Below, in pieces: positions 58,249-64,000 of a stretch of 64,000 nucleotides of DNA. The notes under the pieces were generated by a model. It worked only from the letters and a program-made list of their open reading frames with translations. It was not told the origin of the DNA and did not search any database. A program made the position numbers and the translations under genes. Source of the DNA: an uncultured Collinsella sp. (GTDB lineage: Bacteria; Actinomycetota; Coriobacteriia; Coriobacteriales; Coriobacteriaceae); contig UQNC01000003.1 of assembly GCA_900542175.1 (NCBI GenBank), positions 38,836-102,835 on the forward strand, in the 5' to 3' direction. Positions within the stretch are counted from its first letter, which is position 1. Each line of letters starts with the position of its first letter.

Positions 58249-60021
58249 ATGATTGAAACTGAGAACAAGGTGTATGCCCGTCGCTGCGAGAGCCATGTCG
58301 AGGCCCTGCGCCGCGCCGTTCCGGGCTGCATCGAGAAGGTCGAGTGGCAGTGCGAGGACCAGCTGACGATTACCGTCAAGCAGGACAAGCTGCCCGAGGC
58401 CGTCCACTACCTGTATTACGAGCGCTACGGCTGGATTCCCGTGATCATCGGCAACGACGAGCGCAGTCTGTGCGGTCGCTACGCCGTGTACTACGTCATC
58501 TCCATGGAGGGGGAGGATCCCGGCTGGGTGACCGTGCGCACCGAGGTCGATCCCGCCAAGATGACGTTCCCGTCCGTGACGCCGTTCGTCCCCGCCTGCG
58601 TGTGGGGCGAGCGCGAGCTGCGCGACATGTTCGGCCTGATCCCCGAGGGTCTGCCCGACCGTCGCCGCCTGGTGCTGCCCGATGACTGGCCCAGCGGCCT
58701 GTACCCGCTGCGCAAGGACTCCATGGACTACCGCTTCCGTCCCGCTCCCGCGAGCGACATGGAAAACTACGAGTTCTTGGCCGACACCAAGGGCAAGGAG
58801 ACGACGCTTGTCCCCATGGGCCCGTTGCACATTACCTCCGACGAGCCCGGCCACTTCCGCCTGTTCGTCGAGGGCGAGACGATCGTCGACGCCGACTACC
58901 GTCTGTTCTACGTGCACCGCGGCATGGAGAAGGTCGCCGAGACGCGCCTGAACTATGACGCCGTGACGTTCCTCGCCGACCGTATCTGCGGCATCTGCGG
59001 CTGCGCTCACTCGGTGGCCTACGCCGAGGCCGTCGAGCGCGCCCAGGGCATTCATGTCCCGCCGCGCGCCCAGTACATCCGCGCCATCATGCTCGAGGTT
59101 GAGCGCCTGCACTCGCATCTGCTCAACATTGGCCTGGCGTCGCACTACACGGGCTTCGACTCCGGCTTCCAGCAGTTCTTCCGCGTCCGCGAGAAGTCCA
59201 TGGACCTGGCCGAGAAGCTCTCCGGTCACCGCAAGACCTACGGCCTCAACGTGATCGGCGGCGTGCGTCGCGACATTTTGGCCGAGCAGAGGCTTTCTAC
59301 GCTCACGACCATCCACCAGCTGCGCTCCGAGGTTCAGGAACTCGTCGACGTGCTGCTCTCTACGCCCAACTTTATTGAGCGTACGAGCGGCATCGGCATC
59401 TTGGACCGCAAGATCGCACGCGACTTCTCGCCGGTCGGCCCACTCATGCGTGGCTCGGGCTATGCCCGCGACGTGCGCTTTGACCATCCCTTCGACGGCT
59501 ACGCCGATCCGGACGTCCAAAAGATGCACGCCGCCACGGTCGATACCTGTGATGCCTTCGGCCGTACCGCCGTTCGCATCCAGGAGGTCTACGATTCGAT
59601 CGACATGATCGAGACCATGCTCGAGAACTGCCCGTCGGGCCCCATCCTCACCACGGATTGGGAGTACACCCCGCACAAGTACGCCATCGGTGCCACCGAG
59701 GCGCCGCGCGGCGAGGACGTGCACTGGGCCATGCTCGGCAATAACCAGAAGTGCTACCGCTGGCGCGCCAAGGCCGCCACGTACAGCAACTGGCCGGTCC
59801 TGCGCTACATGTTCCGCGGCAACACCGTGGGCGATGCGGCGCTGATCGTCGGCTCGCTCGACCCGTGCTACTCCTGCACCGACCGCGTGACGGTGACCGA
59901 TGTTGCCGCCAAGCGCGACCACGTGCTCGACAAGGAGCAGTTCGAGAACGTCTGGCGCGACAAGTCGCCGCTTGCGGGCGAGGGCACCATGGCCGCTCCG
60001 CTCGATGAGGAGGCGCTCTAA
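58249..60021 (+). CDS. hyfG: Hydrogenase-4 large (NiFe catalytic) subunit HyfG
   Basis: 590 residues: an N-terminal NuoC-like domain (about 1-170, ending near WGERELRDMFGL) fused to the NuoD-like large subunit. The NiFe site ligands are Cys247 and Cys250 (RICGICGCAHS) and Cys540 and Cys543 (DPCYSCTDR). A 44-residue tail follows the last motif and should be cleaved by the HycI-type protease encoded downstream, proving that this is a true NiFe enzyme rather than a complex I relative. Catalyses proton reduction to H2. Starts 3 bp after hyfF. Confidence 0.95.
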   Translation: MIETENKVYARRCESHVEALRRAVPGCIEKVEWQCEDQLTITVKQDKLPEAVHYLYYERYGWIPVIIGNDERSLCGRYAVYYVISMEGEDPGWVTVRTEVDPAKMTFPSVTPFVPACVWGERELRDMFGLIPEGLPDRRRLVLPDDWPSGLYPLRKDSMDYRFRPAPASDMENYEFLADTKGKETTLVPMGPLHITSDEPGHFRLFVEGETIVDADYRLFYVHRGMEKVAETRLNYDAVTFLADRICGICGCAHSVAYAEAVERAQGIHVPPRAQYIRAIMLEVERLHSHLLNIGLASHYTGFDSGFQQFFRVREKSMDLAEKLSGHRKTYGLNVIGGVRRDILAEQRLSTLTTIHQLRSEVQELVDVLLSTPNFIERTSGIGILDRKIARDFSPVGPLMRGSGYARDVRFDHPFDGYADPDVQKMHAATVDTCDAFGRTAVRIQEVYDSIDMIETMLENCPSGPILTTDWEYTPHKYAIGATEAPRGEDVHWAMLGNNQKCYRWRAKAATYSNWPVLRYMFRGNTVGDAALIVGSLDPCYSCTDRVTVTDVAAKRDHVLDKEQFENVWRDKSPLAGEGTMAAPLDEEAL

Positions 60022-60022
60022 T

Positions 60023-60739
60023 ATGCTGAAGCTTTGGAAGATTAACGCCAAGGCCGGCGACGCGACGGTCAAGTACCCGTTTGCGCCGTTCCCCACCAAC
60101 AAGGACATGCGCGGCAAGCCCGAGCACAACGCGGAGCTCTGCATCGCCTGCGGTGCCTGCGGCGTGGCGTGCCCGGCCGATGCCATTCGCATGGACACCG
60201 ACCTTGCGGCCGATACCATCACCTGGTCGATCGACTACGGTCGCTGCATCTTCTGCGGCCGCTGCGAGGAAGCCTGCCCCATGGAGGCCATCAAGCTCAC
60301 CGAGGAGTTTGAGCTGGCCGTCATGAGCAAGGATGACCTCACCAGCAAGAGCGTCTATACGCTCGAGCACTGCTCGCGCTGCGGCAAGCCGTTTGCCCCG
60401 CATAAGGAGATCGACTACGCCAAGCGCCTGCTGCAAAAGACCGGCGGCATGGAGGCCATCCAGGCCTCCCGTACTGTCGGTATGTGCCAGGAGTGTAAGC
60501 GCGAGCTCGACGCCCTGCGCGCCGCCTCGGCCGTAAAGACCGGCAACGCGCGCGGCATGGCTGCCAACGAGACGCTTGCGTCCGGCGAGCCCCAGGGCCC
60601 CGGCATGGAGTATCTGGGCGGCCACGGCGTGAACCCCGAGTATGTCGACCGCGAGCTCAACCCCGATGCGCCCGAGATTCCCGCCGGTCCTGCGCCGGTC
60701 GAGGGCGTCATCATGGATTTTGATACGAAGGAGGAGTAA
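60023..60739 (+). CDS. hyfH: Hydrogenase-4 ferredoxin-like subunit HyfH
   Basis: 238 residues, related to NuoI/HycF. Two [4Fe-4S] groups: Cys40, 43, 46, 50 (CIACGACGVACP) and Cys75, 78, 81, 85 (CIFCGRCEEACP). Beyond them two further CxxC pairs occur, Cys117/Cys120 (CSRCGKPFAP) and Cys155/Cys158 (CQEC), which could bind another metal. The C-terminal ~70 residues are Gly/Pro/acid-rich and make the protein longer than HycF-type relatives. Starts 1 bp after the hyfG stop. Confidence 0.9.
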   Translation: MLKLWKINAKAGDATVKYPFAPFPTNKDMRGKPEHNAELCIACGACGVACPADAIRMDTDLAADTITWSIDYGRCIFCGRCEEACPMEAIKLTEEFELAVMSKDDLTSKSVYTLEHCSRCGKPFAPHKEIDYAKRLLQKTGGMEAIQASRTVGMCQECKRELDALRAASAVKTGNARGMAANETLASGEPQGPGMEYLGGHGVNPEYVDRELNPDAPEIPAGPAPVEGVIMDFDTKEE

Positions 60740-60741
60740 CC

Positions 60742-61524
60742 ATGGCCGAACCCACGCTTTTACCCGAGCGGCTTCAGTACCGCCCGACCAAGATCGAGCT
60801 CGACGAGAGCATCGAGAAGGCCAAGGCGACCCTTCTTAAGAAGATCAAGCGCTCGGTGTACGTCTACCGTGTTGACTGCGGCGGCTGCAACGGCTGCGAG
60901 ATCGAGATCTTCGGTTCCATCACGCCCGTCTTTGACGTCGAGCGCTTTGGTATCAAGGTCGTGCCCTCGCCCCGTCACGCCGATGTGCTGCTGTACACCG
61001 GCGCCGTGACGCGCGCCATGCGCATGCCGGCGCTGCGCGCCTTTGAGGCCGCACCCGATCCCAAGATCGTGGTGTCCTATGGCGCGTGCGGCTGCACCGG
61101 CGGCATCTTCTACGACAACTACTGCGTCTGGGGCGGCACGGACAAGATTCTGCCGGTCGATGTCTACATCCCCGGCTGCCCGCCCAGTCCCGCGCAGACC
61201 GTCTACGGCTTTGCCATGGCACTTGGCCTGCTGGACCAAAAGCTCCATGCCGAGACCACGGTGGAGGCTACCGGCGAGCAGGCCGATATCCTGCACCCCG
61301 GCGTGCCGTACAAGCTGCGTGTTGCCATTGAGCGCGAGGCTCGCGCCATGAGCGGCTACCGTTATGGCCGCGACCTGGCTAACGAGTTTATGGATACGCT
61401 CGAGGGCGCGCCCAAGGGCGATATCCGCGGTGCCATGGCGCTGCTCATCGACAAGCAGGACGATCCGCGCCGCGTCGAGGTGTACTCGGCGCTGCAGGAT
61501 CTGGTGCTGGCCGGAGGTCGCTAG
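60742..61524 (+). CDS. hyfI: Hydrogenase-4 small subunit HyfI (NuoB-like)
   Basis: 260 residues. The proximal [4Fe-4S] cluster ligands are in DCGGCNGCEIE (Cys46/49/52 region), YGACGCTGGIF near residue 115 and IPGCPPSPAQT near residue 148. It passes electrons from HyfH to the NiFe centre in HyfG. The C-terminus extends ~100 residues beyond the NuoB-like core and is mostly helical. GGAGGAG in the hyfH end serves as binding site. Confidence 0.93.
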   Translation: MAEPTLLPERLQYRPTKIELDESIEKAKATLLKKIKRSVYVYRVDCGGCNGCEIEIFGSITPVFDVERFGIKVVPSPRHADVLLYTGAVTRAMRMPALRAFEAAPDPKIVVSYGACGCTGGIFYDNYCVWGGTDKILPVDVYIPGCPPSPAQTVYGFAMALGLLDQKLHAETTVEATGEQADILHPGVPYKLRVAIEREARAMSGYRYGRDLANEFMDTLEGAPKGDIRGAMALLIDKQDDPRRVEVYSALQDLVLAGGR

Positions 61525-62106
61525 ATGGAGCTCACGGACCGCTCTGGTTACTTTGCGGGCCCCGGCATGCTCGGCGGCTCCTTTGGCGATGCCTCGCGCG
61601 CAAGCGACGAGGCTGCCGAGGGCGTCGCCGACCCTTGCCTGGGCCATGCGCCCGACCAGGTGGTCTTTTACGAGCTCACGCGTAAGTTTGTGGAGACCGA
61701 GGAAGACGTTCCCCAGGAGGCCTGCGACGTGCTGTACTACACGCTCGCCGTGGGCCACCACACCGGCGTGCTCGACTGCTTTGAGCCGCGTCTGTCGGTG
61801 CCGGTGGATGTGTTCTATTCGCTCGTCGACGCGCTGCCGGAGGGGGAGGCAAAGACCAAGTTCGAGGCCATCCGCTCCTTTGGCGAGTGCCAGCTCGACA
61901 AGGCGGCGGTGCCGTCGCTGCTCGAGGTCTGCGATGCGCTGCTCGACGAGCGCGGTTTTCGCGGGTCGGCCAAGGCCGGCATCTCGGTGTTCGACGACGA
62001 CTTTGGTCTTCATGCCCAGCAGGTCGCGTTTCTGATGAAGTTTCGCGATCTGGTGGAGCGCGTGCGCGATGTGTCGGGCGTGTATCTGACGGGGAGGTTG
62101 CAGTAA
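61525..62106 (+). CDS. hyfJ: HycH/HyfJ-type hydrogenase maturation protein
   Basis: 193 residues. Core features of the HycH family (about 135 residues): VFYELTRKFVETEED, CDVLYYTLAVGHHTGVLDCFE and FMKFRDLV-type C-terminus are visible from residue ~45 on. The first ~40 residues are a Gly/Asp-rich extension. The family is needed for maturation of the hydrogenase large subunit, in an undefined step. It begins directly after the hyfI stop and its TAA overlaps the next ATG. Confidence 0.82.
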   Translation: MELTDRSGYFAGPGMLGGSFGDASRASDEAAEGVADPCLGHAPDQVVFYELTRKFVETEEDVPQEACDVLYYTLAVGHHTGVLDCFEPRLSVPVDVFYSLVDALPEGEAKTKFEAIRSFGECQLDKAAVPSLLEVCDALLDERGFRGSAKAGISVFDDDFGLHAQQVAFLMKFRDLVERVRDVSGVYLTGRLQ

Positions 62107-62609
62107 TGGGTTGCGTTGTGGACGGACGTGTGAACGGCGCCCCGTTTGCGGGCATTGTGCTCACGGCGGGAAGCGTGTTGCGTGCCGACGATGCCGCCGG
62201 CCCCGTGCTCTCCAAAAAGATGGAGGACGCGCCCATTGCCGGTTGGTACACCATCGACGGTGGCCAAACGCCCGAGGATGACATCATCGAGGTCAAGCGC
62301 GAGCGTCCGCCTCGCCTGGTCGTGGTCGATGCCGCCGACATGGCGCTGCCCGTCGGGTCCATCCGTTTGCTCGACAAGCGCGATGTGGCCCGCAGGTCGA
62401 TGTTCACCACGCATTCGCTTCCCTTGTCGATTCTGATCGAAGAGATTGAGCAATCGTGCGATGATATCGTCTTCGTCGGGATTCAGCCGGGCGACACGGA
62501 GTTCTACAACCCCATGTCCCCGGAAGTCTTTGACGCCGTCGACGCCGTGTACGACGCCGTGGCCGCCAACGACTTTTCCCACTTTGTCCGCTTGGGGCAA
62601 GAGCAATAG
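62106..62609 (+). CDS. hycI: Hydrogenase maturation protease HycI type
   Basis: 167 residues. Removes the C-terminal tail of the large subunit after nickel insertion. TAGSVLRADDAAGP near residue 20 holds the first nickel-binding acidic residue (usually Asp/Glu in GNxLxxDDG), VVVDAADM near residue 75 the second, and TTHSLPLSIL near residue 100 the His. The start codon overlaps the previous stop (TAATG). Its presence fits the cleavable 44-residue tail on HyfG. Confidence 0.85.
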   Translation: MGCVVDGRVNGAPFAGIVLTAGSVLRADDAAGPVLSKKMEDAPIAGWYTIDGGQTPEDDIIEVKRERPPRLVVVDAADMALPVGSIRLLDKRDVARRSMFTTHSLPLSILIEEIEQSCDDIVFVGIQPGDTEFYNPMSPEVFDAVDAVYDAVAANDFSHFVRLGQEQ

Positions 62610-62648
62610 GAGCGCTTGTCTCTGCTGATTAGGAAAGAAGTGATTGAC

Positions 62649-63272
62649 ATGGCAGATTCCAAGGTGGAGTACCCCGCTCCCGATTGCCTGGCGCCCGCTG
62701 CGATCGAGGCCAAGACCGAGGCCGCCGGCGTGACCAAGGCCAACCTGCCGGTCGCAAAGGCCTTTCTGTTGGCAATGTTCGCCGGCGCGTTCATCGCCTT
62801 CGGCGGCCTGTTCTTTACGGTGTTCTTGAGCGATGGCACGCTCGGCTGGGGCGCTCAGCGCGTCGTGGGCGGTCTGTGCTTTTGCCTGGGCCTGGTGCTG
62901 GTGCTGGTGTGCGGCGCCGAGCTGTTCACCGGCAATTCTCATATGGTCTGCGCGCTCAAGAGCAAAAAGATCACCCTGGCTCAGATGCTCAAGGCCTGGG
63001 TCGTCGTGTGGGTCGGCAATTTTGTCGGCGCTCTGTTCATCGTCTTTTTGGTGTACATGGCCGGCATTTACAAGCTCAACGGCGAGGCGGTCGCCAATTC
63101 CATGGTGAGCGTCGCCGCCGGCAAGGTGACGATCGACTGGGTGACGATCTTCTTCCGTGGCATCCTGTGCAACATCTTTGTGTGCCTGGCCGTGTGGATT
63201 GGTACCGCCGGCAAGACCGTGGTCGATAAGGTTGTGGGCATTCTGCTGCCGATCGCTGCCTTTGTGGCCTGC
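62649..63272 (+). pseudogene. focA: Formate channel FocA, interrupted by an IS110-family element
   Basis: 208 residues of a FocA/NirC-type formate/nitrite channel are intact up to GILLPIAAFVAC. Helices include the AFIAFGGLFF and GAELFTGNSHMV segments; the latter is the family's FTGN loop near residue 92. Sequence past ~63272 is unrelated: the frame runs on to a stop at 63351-63353 with residues that do not fit the family, and the expected FEHSVAN motif with the C-terminal ~70 residues is absent. The rest of the gene should lie beyond the element outside the window. ATG 62649 has AGGAAAG upstream. Loss of it should affect formate movement to the cytoplasmic FdhF. Confidence 0.85.
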
Positions 63273-63279
63273 ACTGATA

Positions 63280-63576
63280 ATTGTTCTCGGGGGAAGCGGG
63301 CACTGCGGGGCGCGGCAACGGCGCGCGATTTCCGCGTCGCAGCGCTACCCTGATGCTGAATGCCGGGACGATGACCCACTGACCTGCTGACGCCTCTTCG
63401 GCCGTCCTCAAATCCGACCTGTCTCGCCCCGGCATCCGCGTCCCGGAGTCCTGCCATGACCTAATAGGAGCATGAGCGCGGACAATCGGACAAGCCAATT
63501 GGATTGTAGCGCTCCCGTCAGTGCAATGTCTGGGAGACCCGGGCGCGGAGCAGGCGGCAGACCGAGGGGAGCGAAA
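63280..63576 (+). ncRNA. Candidate bridge RNA region of the IS110 element
   Basis: The non-coding left end of IS110 elements is known to encode a structured bridge RNA that pairs with both target and donor DNA. This ~300-nt, GC-rich, hairpin-prone segment upstream of the transposase is in the right place and of the right size. No loop assignments could be made by eye. Confidence 0.4.
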
Positions 63577-64000
63577 ATGGAAGGCGAAACGGTCATCGCG
63601 GGCGTCGACACGCACAAGGACGTGCATGTTCTGTGCCTGCTCGACGGCCTCGGGAGGAAGATCTGGAGCGGGAGCTTCGGGGCCGACCCCGAGGGCTACG
63701 ACAGGCTGGCGGAGGCGATAGGCGACCCGGGGAGCTGCATGGTCGTCGGCGTCGAGGGCACGGCATCGTACGGGGCCGGGCTGACGAGGAGGCTCGTGGA
63801 GCTCGGGTACAACGTCGTCGAGGTGCTCAGGCCCAAGAGGGACAAGGTGAGGCCCGGCGAGGGGAAGAGCGACCCGCTGGACGCCGAGCGCGCGGCGCGC
63901 AAGGCGGCGTCCGGGAAGGGCTGCTCCGTGCCGAAGTCGCAGGACGGCTGGGTCGAGGCGGTGCGCCAGCTCTACGTCGCGCGCAGGCTGGCCGTCGCGA
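63577..64000 (+). CDS. IS110-family DEDD transposase (cut by window edge)
   Basis: The first 141 codons are present and the frame remains open at the window end. Acidic catalytic residues of the RuvC-like domain are Asp11 (GVDTHKD), Glu60 (GVEGTASYG), and Asp99/Asp102 (KSDPLDAERAAR), the IS110 DEDD pattern. The protein recombines DNA with help from the element's own guide RNA. GAGGGGAGCG precedes ATG 63577. The C-terminal Tnp_20 domain with the catalytic serine lies outside. Confidence 0.92.
   Translation, partial: MEGETVIAGVDTHKDVHVLCLLDGLGRKIWSGSFGADPEGYDRLAEAIGDPGSCMVVGVEGTASYGAGLTRRLVELGYNVVEVLRPKRDKVRPGEGKSDPLDAERAARKAASGKGCSVPKSQDGWVEAVRQLYVARRLAVA

Larger units (their letters stand above)
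63272..64000 (+). mobile_element. IS110-family insertion sequence, left part
   Basis: Begins where FocA similarity stops (63268-63275), carries ~300 bp non-coding left end, then a DEDD transposase, and runs past the window. Codon use differs from the neighbours (frequent AGG, ATA, GGG), a sign of recent arrival. A long 5' non-coding end is typical of the IS110 subgroup. The exact left boundary needs the uninterrupted focA to define it. Confidence 0.85.

Noticed and set aside
55981..60222. 1413-codon open frame on the minus strand
   Set aside because: It is antisense to hyfE, hyfF and hyfG, which have family motifs; GC-rich codon bias keeps the opposite frame open. His/Asp/Gly/Arg-rich composition without any fold.
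1..64000. CRISPR array or phage genes
   Set aside because: No regularly spaced direct repeats with unique spacers and no phage structural or cas genes were seen; the only clear mobile element is the IS110 copy at the end.

Overview
The window is 64 kb of a high-GC, gene-dense chromosome from an anaerobic bacterium. The gene set points to a gut actinobacterium of the Coriobacteriia, most likely a Collinsella-like organism. It combines selenocysteine formate dehydrogenase with a group 4 hydrogenase, selenium and molybdenum supply genes, two double-cubane-cluster reductase-type proteins and a giant sortase-anchored surface protein. The genus is an inference from content, not from an alignment.

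Layout. 1-21 kb is mostly housekeeping: the 3' end of polA, argG, argH, ndk, rpiB, a cysteine desulfidase (cyuA), rpsA, the RNase P RNA, yigZ, metY, an MFS exporter, xpt, a release-factor-like protein, a lipid-kinase-like protein and a CLC antiporter with a fluoride-type selectivity motif. 19.6-25 kb is a molybdenum block: moeA, mogA, then modA, modB and modC for molybdate import. modB carries an unusual extracytoplasmic N-terminal domain. 25.2-33.3 kb holds a possible leader peptide with a hairpin, two tandem double-cubane-type reductases, their ATPase activator, a glycosyltransferase that overlaps selD, then selD (itself read through an in-frame UGA), yedF, a DUF3343 gene and a cysteine desulfurase. 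Two copies of a ~100-bp palindromic repeat flank the second reductase.

33.4-45.1 kb is one gene for a 3869-residue secreted, wall-anchored protein with leucine-rich repeats, about 18 InlB-type repeats and three large tandem modules. brnQ, tRNA-Pro and tRNA-Gly follow. Next come a tRNA-Arg(CCU)-like 3' fragment that looks like an old attachment site, and a RelB/PIN toxin-antitoxin pair.

48-62.6 kb is a formate hydrogenlyase-2 locus: hydN, fdhF with selenocysteine at residue 140, hyfABCDEFGHIJ and the protease gene hycI. The formate channel gene focA comes last and is cut off by an IS110-family element that runs off the window end. The layout suggests one connected supply chain: molybdate uptake and cofactor insertion plus selenophosphate synthesis feed the selenocysteine/molybdenum formate dehydrogenase, whose electrons go to the membrane hydrogenase.
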